This document shows, piece by piece, positions 1 to 5,607 of a DNA stretch of 5,656 bases (position 1 is the stretch's first letter; each line of letters starts with the position of its first letter). Made by a program: the position numbers and the translations under genes. Source of the stretch: Betaproteobacteria bacterium HGW-Betaproteobacteria-2 (GTDB taxonomy: Bacteria > Pseudomonadota > Gammaproteobacteria > Burkholderiales > Methylophilaceae); contig PHCM01000112.1 in assembly GCA_002842255.1 (NCBI GenBank), forward strand, positions 1 through 5,656. Reading direction: 5' to 3'. The notes beneath the pieces were generated by a model. That model was not told the DNA's origin, ran no database searches, and worked only from the letters and a program-made list of their open reading frames with translations.

Positions 1-244
1 CCAGGACATCTGGCTTACCGGGCGACCGCTGGATCGCTTCAGTTTTCCTTCCGGCCACACGCTGCATGCGGTCGCTTTCAGCCTGGTGATGCTGGCCTAT
101 TATCCGCAACTGTTCTGGCTGATCATGCCGTTCACGGTATTGGTGGCATTGTCGCGTGTGGTGCTGGGTCTGCATTATCCGAGTGATGTGCTGGCCGGTG
201 CTGCGATAGGCGCGTTGATTGCACTGGTGTCGCTTGCTGTCTGA
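1..244 (+). CDS. PAP2-family membrane phosphatase, C-terminal 80 residues (5' end outside window)
   Basis: The open frame enters from the left edge (first full codon at base 2) and ends at TGA 242-244. It reads as the C-terminal part of a PAP2/phosphatidic acid phosphatase-type enzyme. Two of the three family signature blocks are visible: FPSGHT near the beginning, carrying the acid/base His, and SRVVLGLHYPSDVLAG, carrying the Arg and the nucleophilic His. Hydrophobic stretches between and after them (LVMLAYYPQLFWLIMPF and the C-terminal AAIGALIALVSLAV) are membrane helices, as expected for this inner-membrane family. Members remove phosphate from phosphatidic acid, phosphatidylglycerol phosphate, undecaprenyl pyrophosphate or similar lipids; the fragment does not show which. 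Its neighbours are other lipid enzymes, so a lipid phosphate substrate is likely. It is convergent with the phospholipase-like gene. Confidence 0.9.
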   Translation, partial: QDIWLTGRPLDRFSFPSGHTLHAVAFSLVMLAYYPQLFWLIMPFTVLVALSRVVLGLHYPSDVLAGAAIGALIALVSLAV

Positions 245-268
245 TACTTGATCATCTGATATTCAATC

Positions 269-294
269 CGGCAAATCCTGACCGGAATTTGCCG
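269..294. terminator. Hairpin between two convergent genes, possible bidirectional terminator without U-tract
   Basis: CGGCAAAT at 269-276 and ATTTGCCG at 287-294 are perfect 8-bp inverted repeats. The stem can be prolonged inside by CC/GG pairs with one bulged A. It sits 25 bp after the PAP2 stop codon and in the 136-bp gap towards the convergent phospholipase-like gene. No T-run follows on either strand, so intrinsic termination would be weak; it may instead protect mRNA 3' ends. Confidence 0.4.
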
Positions 295-329
295 TTGGCT
301 GCAGGGTTGCGGGTATTGCAAATCACCCC

Positions 330-374
330 ATTTCAAAACGTTCTATTTCAAACTGCTCTATTTCAAACCAACCC
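330..374. repeat. Short tandem repeat, three 15-bp units beginning ATTTCAAA
   Basis: The 8-mer ATTTCAAA occurs at 330-337, 345-352 and 360-367, exactly 15 bp apart. The first two full units match at 12 of 15 positions; the third diverges after the 8-mer. The array ends a few bases past the stop codon of the phospholipase-like gene, so on the minus strand it would lie in that gene's 3' untranslated region. No function is recognised. Confidence 0.65.
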
Positions 375-380
375 AACAGA

Positions 381-1262
381 TCAGCTGCGACTGGTCTGTA
401 CTTCTTCACTGAAATAATCGATAGGTGCCGGGTGCAGCAGATCGAGATGTGCTCGACATTGGCGTCGCCATGCTGCCAGTTCCTGTTCGGACAGATGCTT
501 CAGTTCCGCTTCCCAGCTCGGGCGTTCGCCTTCCAGTACGCTACCGATATCGGCCATCGCATCTTGGGTCTTGGCAATGTAATAGATGAAATGCCTGCCC
601 ATGCGGCTATCGATGAATTTGCTGCCGTGATAGATGAAGTTCGGGATGCGCACGCTGCGCAGCAAGTTATCCCAGAATGCGAGCTTCTTCAATGCCTTGC
701 CGGTACGCGTTGCGGAACAGTGGAACTGCGGCGCTACAAAGTCAGTGAGGGATTCGTGATGGGTGTTCAACAGTTTTCCGGGAGTATGCTCCATCAGTGG
801 CGATAGATGCGCATCCATGGCCCATTCGGCGGCGATATGAGTGACAAGCCCGCGTTCGATCCACATGGCCTCGTAGGCCGGCACAAAGTGGTTGTGCGCG
901 ATGACATCGACATACAGATGGCTGGCGTAGCCGATGGCGATGGCGGTTTCCTCGTCAGAACGTGCCGATGCCAGTAACTGGTGCGCATTCTCCCAAAGGT
1001 GCGTGTGGCGGAATGTAGGTGAGACGATAGCCAGGTCGGGCAGGCAGGCACCGGCCATCACCAGTTCGGGGAATTGCCGGATCGTACGTTGCAGCCGAGG
1101 GTCGAGCAAAGGCATGGCCCATAGCAGTGATTGTGCGAAATAGAGATGGGTAAGCAGACCCCATGCGTTGACATCGGTGCTGTAGAGTACGAACGGAGCC
1201 AGCCAATAGCAGTATTTCGGTAATCTGCCGCCTGGAGTTTTTCTGCTCAGCCTGACTGTCAT
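381..1262 (-). CDS. Zinc-dependent phospholipase C / P1-nuclease-fold family protein
   Basis: The product is 293 residues from ATG 1262; an in-frame TTG at 1280 would give 299. Numbering below uses the 299-residue form. All ligands of the trinuclear zinc site of the phospholipase C/S1-P1 nuclease fold can be placed: Trp40 and His45 in WGLLTH, Asp82 in CLPDLA, His94 (or His92), His121 and Asp125 with His131 in an H-x3-D-x5-H block, and His148/Glu152 in HIAAE. In the family the N-terminal Trp of the mature protein binds zinc, and VNA just before Trp40 looks like a signal peptidase site after a short hydrophobic stretch (residues 26-33), so export is plausible. Family members hydrolyse phospholipids or nucleic acids; with dgkA and a lipid glycosyltransferase nearby, phospholipid cleavage to diacylglycerol is favoured but unproven. 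No Shine-Dalgarno is seen for either start. ATG is preferred because the upstream Pho-box-like site would place the transcript start almost on the TTG. Confidence 0.85.
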   Translation of the reverse strand: MTVRLSRKTPGGRLPKYCYWLAPFVLYSTDVNAWGLLTHLYFAQSLLWAMPLLDPRLQRTIRQFPELVMAGACLPDLAIVSPTFRHTHLWENAHQLLASARSDEETAIAIGYASHLYVDVIAHNHFVPAYEAMWIERGLVTHIAAEWAMDAHLSPLMEHTPGKLLNTHHESLTDFVAPQFHCSATRTGKALKKLAFWDNLLRSVRIPNFIYHGSKFIDSRMGRHFIYYIAKTQDAMADIGSVLEGERPSWEAELKHLSEQELAAWRRQCRAHLDLLHPAPIDYFSEEVQTSRS

Positions 1263-1307
1263 GCTGCGCACTTTGCGCAACAGACGTGAACCGGATGTTG
1301 CAGATTT

Positions 1308-1325
1308 GTGATTTTATTGTGACAG
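1308..1325 (-). promoter_or_regulatory. Pho-box-like site upstream of the phospholipase-like gene
   Basis: Read on the minus strand the site is CTGTCACAATAAAATCAC. That is two 7-mers (CTGTCAC, AAATCAC) at 11-bp spacing, matching 13 of 18 positions of the enterobacterial PhoB consensus CTGTCATAWAWCTGTCAY by eye. It ends 45 bp before ATG 1262. No good -10 hexamer is visible about 10 bp further on, which weakens the call. The same 10-mer CTGTCACAAT recurs upstream of the glycosyltransferase gene. Confidence 0.4.
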
Positions 1326-1346
1326 CCTGATGCCGGGATGTGACTT

Positions 1347-1355
1347 TGCTATACT
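1347..1355 (+). promoter_or_regulatory. Extended -10 promoter of dgkA
   Basis: TGC followed by TATACT (1350-1355) forms an extended -10 element with 5 of 6 matches to TATAAT. No good -35 lies at 16-18 bp (CTGATG at 1327-1332 is poor), which is usual for extended -10 promoters. Transcription would begin near 1362, giving a leader of about 29 nt to the dgkA ATG. Confidence 0.55.
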
Positions 1356-1390
1356 GGCGCGCTGATTAATCTGACATTTACAGGAATATC

Positions 1391-1765
1391 ATGGAAAGCC
1401 CGTATAAAGGCAAAACCGGACTGCGTCGTCTGCTCAATGCATTCGGCTACTCAATGGCAGGCTTCAAGGCCGCTTTCAAGAATGAGGATGCCTTCCGTCA
1501 GGAAGTGATGATGGCTGTCATCCTCCTGCCGTTGGCCGTCTACCTTGGTAAGACCGGCATGCAAACAGCATTGATGATCGCCTGTGTGCTGCTGGTCATG
1601 ATCGTCGAATTGCTCAATTCCTCAATCGAGGCGACCGTGGACCGGATATCTCTGGAGAATCACCAACTGGCCAAACGCGCCAAGGATATCGGCAGTGCGG
1701 CGGTGCTATTAAGCTTGGTCAATCTGGTGGTAGTCTGGGGCTTGTTGATCTTCGGTCAGGCGTGA
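1391..1765 (+). CDS. dgkA: Diacylglycerol kinase, integral membrane (DgkA)
   Basis: The protein phosphorylates diacylglycerol with ATP to phosphatidic acid in the inner membrane, recycling diacylglycerol into phospholipid synthesis. Its 124 residues match the usual length of the small trimeric bacterial enzyme (about 122). Visible motifs are NEDAFRQE (Glu32), the family signature VELLNSSIEATVDRI (Glu73, Asn76, Glu80, Asp84) and AKDIGSAAV (Asp99). These correspond to the active-site and nucleotide-binding residues of the E. coli enzyme. Three hydrophobic segments are evident at about 40-55, 58-78 and 102-122, after an amphipathic N-terminus. CAGGAA at 1381-1386 is the ribosome binding site and supports this ATG. 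The gene is divergent from the phospholipase-like gene and lies 93 bp before the glycosyltransferase gene. Both neighbours are predicted to make or use diacylglycerol. Confidence 0.96.
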   Translation: MESPYKGKTGLRRLLNAFGYSMAGFKAAFKNEDAFRQEVMMAVILLPLAVYLGKTGMQTALMIACVLLVMIVELLNSSIEATVDRISLENHQLAKRAKDIGSAAVLLSLVNLVVVWGLLIFGQA

Positions 1766-1776
1766 AAGCGACTTTC

Positions 1777-1809
1777 GTGACAGATTGAAGACATTCACCT
1801 TACTGTCAC
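1777..1809. repeat. Inverted repeat GTGACAG / CTGTCAC
   Basis: GTGACAG at 1777-1783 and CTGTCAC at 1803-1809 are perfect 7-bp inverted repeats separated by 19 bp. The right arm is also the second half of the Pho-box-like site before the glycosyltransferase gene; the left arm is a CTGTCAC half-site on the other strand. There is no T-run, so it is unlikely to be the dgkA terminator. Confidence 0.5.
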
Positions 1810-1825
1810 AATCTGGCGTTAGCAT
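1792..1825 (+). promoter_or_regulatory. Pho-box-like site plus -10 for the glycosyltransferase gene
   Basis: CATTCACCTTACTGTCAC (1792-1809) holds two related 7-mers, CATTCAC and CTGTCAC, exactly 11 bp apart, and matches 13 of 18 positions of the PhoB consensus by eye. A -10-like TAGCAT (1820-1825, 4 of 6) starts after a further 10 bp, the spacing typical of PhoB-activated promoters, where the box replaces the -35. Transcription would begin near 1832. The site could still be chance; a promoter here is more certain than its regulator. Confidence 0.45.
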
Positions 1826-1858
1826 GCTGAAACCATGCAACCAACCATGAGGTAAGGC

Positions 1859-3016
1859 TTGAAAATCCTGTTCGTTTCAGATGTCTATTTCCCTCGCGTC
1901 AATGGCGTTTCAACTTCCATACGCACCTTTGTCTATCAGTTGCAGGAACTGGGGCATGAAGTGCACCTGGTGGCACCGGATTACGGCGTAGCGACGGAAG
2001 ACGAAGCCTGGATCAGGCGCATTCCCGCCCGCAAAATCTATTTCGATCCGGAAGACCGCTTGATGAAATACGGTCTGGCGTTGGACCAGCTGATGCAGTT
2101 GCGTAGCGAACAATACGACCTCGTGCATATCCACACCCCGTTCGCCGCGCATTATCTCGGCCAGAAACTGGCGCATTTGCTCGATGTACCCTGTGTCGAG
2201 ACCTATCACACTTTCTTTGAAGACTATCTGCATCATTACCTGCCCTGGATGCCTCGCCGAACCGCACGCGGCATCGCCCGTTTTGTCTCGCGGCGTCAAT
2301 GCAACGGCGTCGATGCCATCGTTGCGCCATCGCAGCCCATGCTCGATGTCTTGCGTTCATATGGTGTCAAGGTTAAGGCCGAAGTGATTCCCACCGGCCT
2401 GCAGGCGCAAAGTTTCGCGGCGGCCGATGGCGCAGCATTCCGCGAGAAATATCAGATTCCACACGACAGGCCGATGGCGCTCTATGTCGGCCGGGTCGCC
2501 TTTGAAAAGAACATCGATTTTCTGCTGCGCATGGCTTCTGAACTGCGAGAGATGCAGCCGGATGTGTTGCTGGTAGTCGCCGGCGAAGGGCCTGCCGAAA
2601 AAAGCCTGCATCAGTTGGCAATAGAATTGAACCTGCAGAACAACATCCGCTTTATCGGCTATCTGGATCGCAACACCGAGTTGAACGGTTGTTACAAGGC
2701 GGCGGATGTATTCGTCTTTTCATCCAAATCCGAAACTCAAGGCTTGGTGATTATCGAAGCCATGGCACAAGGCACGCCCGTGGTGGCGATTGCCGAGCTT
2801 GGTACCAAATCTATTTTGATTGAAGGCGAAGGCGCGCTGATAGCACCGGAAGAGGAAGTCATCTTTGCAGAGCGCGTAAATAGCCTGTTGCAGAATAAAA
2901 AGGTACGGAATGCACTAGGTGCAAAAGCCAGAGCCTATGTTGAGGAAAAATGGACTTCACGTGCGCAGGCAGAACGGGTGGTTGAGTTTTATCAGGGTAT
3001 GCTGAATAAAAAGTAG
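1859..3016 (+). CDS. GT4-family glycosyltransferase, probable diacylglycerol glucosyltransferase
   Basis: The 385-residue product has the GT-B fold of CAZy family GT4 (retaining). Its N-terminus, SDVYFPRVNGVSTSIRTF with the Gly-rich loop at 15-19, is the usual acceptor-domain entry. The C-terminal donor domain shows GRVAFEKN (211-218), AGEGP (241-245) and the E-x7-E motif at Glu292/Glu300 in SETQGLVIIEA. TYHTFFEDYLHHY (115-127) resembles the TYHT.YEDYVHY block of Gram-positive diacylglycerol 3-glucosyltransferases, and the whole protein follows that pattern. I therefore infer transfer of a hexose from a nucleotide sugar to diacylglycerol at the cytoplasmic face of the membrane. A mannosyl- or sulfoquinovosyl-transferase of the same family cannot be excluded. 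The start is TTG at 1859, with GAGG at 1849-1852 six bases upstream. It follows dgkA in the same direction and ends before a strong terminator. Confidence 0.85.
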   Translation: MKILFVSDVYFPRVNGVSTSIRTFVYQLQELGHEVHLVAPDYGVATEDEAWIRRIPARKIYFDPEDRLMKYGLALDQLMQLRSEQYDLVHIHTPFAAHYLGQKLAHLLDVPCVETYHTFFEDYLHHYLPWMPRRTARGIARFVSRRQCNGVDAIVAPSQPMLDVLRSYGVKVKAEVIPTGLQAQSFAAADGAAFREKYQIPHDRPMALYVGRVAFEKNIDFLLRMASELREMQPDVLLVVAGEGPAEKSLHQLAIELNLQNNIRFIGYLDRNTELNGCYKAADVFVFSSKSETQGLVIIEAMAQGTPVVAIAELGTKSILIEGEGALIAPEEEVIFAERVNSLLQNKKVRNALGAKARAYVEEKWTSRAQAERVVEFYQGMLNKK

Positions 3017-3040
3017 TTCATGTGTTAATTAGATATAAAA

Positions 3041-3066
3041 AAGCACCTCGGAAGGTGCTTTTTTTT
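3041..3066 (+). terminator. Intrinsic terminator of the glycosyltransferase gene
   Basis: AAGCACCT (3041-3048) and AGGTGCTT (3053-3060) form an 8-bp stem closed by a CGGA tetraloop, followed by an unbroken run of eight T (3059-3066) and more T beyond. It lies 24 bp after the stop codon. A-rich bases before the stem mean it could also act on the other strand. It insulates the lipid genes from the A+T-rich gene that follows. Confidence 0.92.
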
Positions 3067-3153
3067 GTTTTTTTGCAAAAAAGGATATTGATGAAGTTTT
3101 CGGTATTTTTCATAGAATTAGAAATCGTTGGCTTGTTCGACATTTTTTAATAG

Positions 3154-3182
3154 ATTACAGTTTGGTGTCGTGTGACTATAAG
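3154..3182 (+). promoter_or_regulatory. Possible promoter of the A+T-rich nuclease-like gene
   Basis: ATTACA (3154-3159, 4 of 6) and TATAAG (3177-3182, 5 of 6) are 17 bp apart. The start site would be near 3189, leaving a very short leader before the AGGGG ribosome binding site at 3192-3196. The region is so A+T-rich that other -10-like words occur, for example CATAGA at 3111-3116 with TTGATG at 3088-3093. Confidence 0.35.
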
Positions 3183-3199
3183 AATATCAATAGGGGTTA

Positions 3200-4528
3200 A
3201 TGATGGGTCAAATAAAGGCAGGTGAAACTCTATTTAGGGAGCTGTATGACGTTTTGGGATTCGCCAATGAAGACGATTTATTCAAACATGAAGTTAGGCT
3301 TTTCCCAACAGGCAATACTGAACTTGAGAATGCAACGACATCAATTTTTCTTGCCTCTTTGGCTGCAGTAAAGGAGTTTAGAGAGGATCTGTTTCAAGAA
3401 ATTGGTTTTAACAAAATTAAAAATAAAAATATTAATGTCCATGCTTTTACTGAAGTTAAAAAGGATGACAAGAATAATCAATGTAGACCTGATGCTCTGC
3501 TCGTAGTTACTAGCGGTAAAACCAATCCATTAATTGAATGGATTGGTTTTATTGAATCCAAAGTTGGAAATAATCATTTACAGCAAAATCAAATTGATTG
3601 TTATGTAGATTTCGGAAAAGAGATTGGTGTTGACAACATAATTACAATTTCAAATTACATAGCAACATCACCGAATGCTAGTCCATTTAGTACTAAAAAA
3701 AGAAACTTCAATCTTTATCATTGGTCATGGACCTATCTAAAAGTTACTGCAAAAAGATTAATTCGGTCCGGGATAGTTCAGGACTCAGATCACGAATATA
3801 TGCTCAGAGAGTTGAGGCGTTATTTTGATTGCCATTCTAAATTAACAAATTTTACAAATATGGGTGGTCTTGAATGGAAAGAAGCTGTTCAGAAATGCCG
3901 TGATTTAGGCCGGGATGCGAAATTACCTAAAACGTGCACAGATGCACTGATTGAATCTTACAAGCAAGAAGAGAAAGATATTGCGTTACAGTTAACTGAT
4001 AGCAATCAAAAAGGATTGTATGTTCAGCTTGACGGAATCAAGTCTGATCGTGAAGAAGAGCTACTTGTAATGTTGTTAAAAGAGAGGAGTTTTACTTCAA
4101 ATTACATTATTAACCAAAATAAAAACTGGAAATTTGGAATCAAAGTAGACTTCATTAAATTGGAAGTGGAATGTGTTACTAGTGTTGTAATCGAGAAGGG
4201 AAAAGCACAATCACAGACAACTTCATTGATAAACATGATGCAAAATGCAGGACACACATCACAAATACTTGTGAATGCAATTTATCTTCGCAATAAAACT
4301 CCAGATCAAGATGGAGTAACTCTTCAGCAACTGCTTGAGCAGAAAAATTCTACAAAATCAATATATTACTCAACTGTAAACAAAGATATGGGTGATGAGA
4401 TTCGTTATTTCCAAATTAAAACTAAAGACTTGCTAGGATCTGAATTTATGGCTCCATTAAAGTTTGTTCAGCGTTTGGAAGATATTGCCCAGAGATTTCT
4501 TGAGCATGTAATGGTAAATATTGAATAA
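3200..4528 (+). CDS. Orphan PD-(D/E)XK nuclease-like protein of unknown function
   Basis: I do not recognise a named family for these 442 residues. The N-terminal half carries a PD-(D/E)XK nuclease signature. An acidic helix (TELENATTSIFLASLAAVKEF, around Glu42/Glu44) comes first, then Pro97-Asp98 in RPDALLVV, then Glu119-Ser-Lys121 in IGFIESKVG. A helix with Gln128 and Gln131 (QQNQIDCYVDF) and a Trp-containing segment (YHWSWTYL, 173-180) follow. This order is typical of the fold and implies a metal-dependent nuclease. Residues about 280-442 form a second, unassigned domain; no signal peptide or membrane segment is seen. The gene is A+T-rich and A-rich in codon use, unlike both neighbours (the 60-base line at 3421 has 14 G+C; that at 2221 has 38), pointing to transfer. 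It stands alone, with no methylase, integrase or transposase beside it. AGGGG at 3192-3196 suits the second ATG (3203) slightly better than the first. A defence role is a guess. Confidence 0.8.
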   Translation: MMGQIKAGETLFRELYDVLGFANEDDLFKHEVRLFPTGNTELENATTSIFLASLAAVKEFREDLFQEIGFNKIKNKNINVHAFTEVKKDDKNNQCRPDALLVVTSGKTNPLIEWIGFIESKVGNNHLQQNQIDCYVDFGKEIGVDNIITISNYIATSPNASPFSTKKRNFNLYHWSWTYLKVTAKRLIRSGIVQDSDHEYMLRELRRYFDCHSKLTNFTNMGGLEWKEAVQKCRDLGRDAKLPKTCTDALIESYKQEEKDIALQLTDSNQKGLYVQLDGIKSDREEELLVMLLKERSFTSNYIINQNKNWKFGIKVDFIKLEVECVTSVVIEKGKAQSQTTSLINMMQNAGHTSQILVNAIYLRNKTPDQDGVTLQQLLEQKNSTKSIYYSTVNKDMGDEIRYFQIKTKDLLGSEFMAPLKFVQRLEDIAQRFLEHVMVNIE

Positions 4529-4560
4529 TTCTAAAGATTATTTGAAATTCTACTCTTGAG

Positions 4561-5421
4561 CTAACTCGGCCTTTCTTTAGCTTCCGCCGACCTTTCCCGT
4601 TTCTTGGCTTCTTCCTTCCTTACATCATCAATTACGCGCATCACGTTTTTCAAATCAACGGGTTTATGGTCTTCCTTGAAACGCCCGGTTAATGGCACAT
4701 CCGGGTGCAAGTCACCATGCGCATACAGCGCCCATATCTCTTTGCCGTATTGGGTTTTGAGCAACTGCGGGGCAAAGCGCCCGAAGTAATTCCTGAGGTT
4801 TTCCACGTCGCGTTCCAGCATGCTGCTTGCATGGTTATTGCCTGCGGCATCGACTGCTTGCGGCAGGTCAATGATGACAGGGCCATCGTGGCTGAGCAGG
4901 ATATTGAATTCTGAAAGGTCGCCATGAACGATACCGGCAGACAGCATGCGCACCACTTCGCGCAATAGCGTCTGGTGGTGCATCAAGGCTTCTGCCTCGG
5001 TGAATTCCACATCATTCAATCTCGGTGCGGCACTGCCATTGGCATCGGTCACCAGTTCCATCAGCAACACGCCTTCGTGAAAATTGTATGGCTTGGGTAC
5101 GCGAACACCGGCGGCATCCAGGCGGAACAGCGCATCGACTTCTGCACTTTGCCAGGCTTCTTCCTGCGCTTGGCGGCCGTATTTGGAGCCTTTTTGCATG
5201 GCACGCGCCTGACGGCTGTTTTTGACGCGTCGGCCTTCGGTGTAATCCACACTCTGGCGAAAGCTGCGTTTATCAGCTTCCTTGTACACTTTTGCGCATC
5301 GTACTTCATCACCGCAACGGACGACATATACGGTGGCTTCCTTGCCGCTCATGAGCTGACGGAGGACTTCGTCAATCAGGCCGTCTTCAATCAGGGGTTC
5401 GAGTCTTTTAGGTGGTTTCAT
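4561..5421 (-). CDS. RIO-family atypical serine/threonine protein kinase
   Basis: The product has 286 residues. Its N-terminus (PKRLEPLIEDGLIDEVLRQL) runs straight into SGKEATVYVV (25-34), the RIO version of the glycine-rich ATP loop, then Lys44 in CAKVYK. IVHGDLSEFNIL (164-175) carries the catalytic Asp168 and the metal ligand Asn173. IIDLPQAVD (183-191), with Asp185, replaces the DFG motif, as in bacterial RIO proteins. Like others of the family it lacks the activation loop and substrate domains of ordinary kinases. Archaeal and eukaryotic relatives act in ribosome maturation; the bacterial substrate is not known. The C-terminal tail is lysine/glutamate-rich. The start fits family alignment, yet the bases before it (CCCTTCCT) hold no Shine-Dalgarno. 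It is convergent with the nuclease-like gene, 32 bp apart with no clear terminator. Upstream it faces a divergent gene across an operator-rich region. Confidence 0.93.
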   Translation of the reverse strand: MKPPKRLEPLIEDGLIDEVLRQLMSGKEATVYVVRCGDEVRCAKVYKEADKRSFRQSVDYTEGRRVKNSRQARAMQKGSKYGRQAQEEAWQSAEVDALFRLDAAGVRVPKPYNFHEGVLLMELVTDANGSAAPRLNDVEFTEAEALMHHQTLLREVVRMLSAGIVHGDLSEFNILLSHDGPVIIDLPQAVDAAGNNHASSMLERDVENLRNYFGRFAPQLLKTQYGKEIWALYAHGDLHPDVPLTGRFKEDHKPVDLKNVMRVIDDVRKEEAKKRERSAEAKERPS

Positions 5422-5477
5422 AGGAAGGGATGATACGGCATGGGATGAATATAAGGCGTATTAACCGTGCAAAATAA

Positions 5478-5491
5478 TTACCGAAAGGTAA
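5478..5491. promoter_or_regulatory. Operator 1, TTACC-N4-GGTAA, at the RIO kinase transcription start
   Basis: TTACCGAAAGGTAA is a 5-bp inverted repeat with a 4-bp centre. It lies just downstream of the minus-strand TATAAT at 5497-5502, so it would cover the predicted start (near 5490) and block transcription of the RIO gene. It is the exact reverse complement of operator 2. The size and symmetry suit a TetR-type or similar dimeric repressor; the regulator is not identified. Confidence 0.65.
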
Positions 5492-5496
5492 CTTTA

Positions 5497-5502
5497 ATTA
5501 TA
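5497..5502 (-). promoter_or_regulatory. -10 element TATAAT directed towards the RIO kinase gene
   Basis: The minus strand reads a perfect TATAAT. No good -35 is present at 16-18 bp (TAGTTG at 5520-5525 is the 17-bp candidate), so an activator or weak basal use is possible. The leader to the ATG would be about 69 nt. Confidence 0.45.
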
Positions 5503-5527
5503 AAACCCACCTCAACAAACAACTAAA

Positions 5528-5541
5528 TTACCTTTCGGTAA
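5528..5541. promoter_or_regulatory. Operator 2, TTACC-N4-GGTAA, between the two divergent promoters
   Basis: TTACCTTTCGGTAA is the exact reverse complement of operator 1, including A/T-rich flanks (AATT before TACC in the shared orientation). It lies between the putative -35 regions of the two promoters, 50 bp from each of the other operators. Confidence 0.65.
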
Positions 5542-5548
5542 TTTTTTA

Positions 5549-5576
5549 TTGCAAATTCACATCGGCCGTGTAATAT
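5549..5576 (+). promoter_or_regulatory. Promoter of the rightmost gene
   Basis: TTGCAA (5549-5554, 5 of 6) and TAATAT (5571-5576, 4 of 6) are separated by 16 bp. The expected start, near 5583, is inside operator 3, so binding there should repress the gene. Confidence 0.5.
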
Positions 5577-5597
5577 ATTACCGATAGGTAATATATT
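5572..5597. promoter_or_regulatory. Operator 3, 26-bp palindrome centred on TTACCGATAGGTAA
   Basis: The core TTACCGATAGGTAA (5578-5591) differs from operator 1 only in the centre (GATA for GAAA). Its arms extend to 11 perfectly paired bases each side, AATATATTACC and GGTAATATATT. It overlaps the -10 and start region of the rightmost gene and ends just before its ribosome binding site. Confidence 0.7.
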
Positions 5598-5607
5598 GGG
5601 GTGTGCT

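Noticed and set aside
330..374. CRISPR array
   Set aside because: The units are only 15 bp with an 8-bp conserved part and no spacers of normal length; no cas gene is present.
432..806. Plus-strand open frame of 124 codons inside the phospholipase-like gene
   Set aside because: It lies antisense to a gene whose zinc ligands are all recognisable, has no ribosome binding site, and its protein has no sensible motif.
1846..1854. Two-codon leader frame ATG AGG TAA before the glycosyltransferase start
   Set aside because: It overlaps the ribosome binding site and is short enough to be chance; no attenuator structure is seen.
1910..2299. Minus-strand open frame of 129 codons inside the glycosyltransferase
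   Set aside because: It is a shadow of the GT4 reading frame, with no start signal or family motif.
4524..4542. Terminator between the nuclease-like gene and the RIO kinase
   Set aside because: AATAAT/ATTATT can pair but has no G-C pairs and no T-run; too weak to call.
3017..4560. Insertion sequence or integrative element around the A+T-rich gene
   Set aside because: I found no transposase or integrase, no terminal inverted repeats, no flanking direct repeats and no tRNA gene.
4975..5433. Plus-strand open frame of 152 codons opposite the RIO kinase
   Set aside because: It is antisense to a conserved kinase domain; its hydrophobic composition follows from reading the complementary codons.
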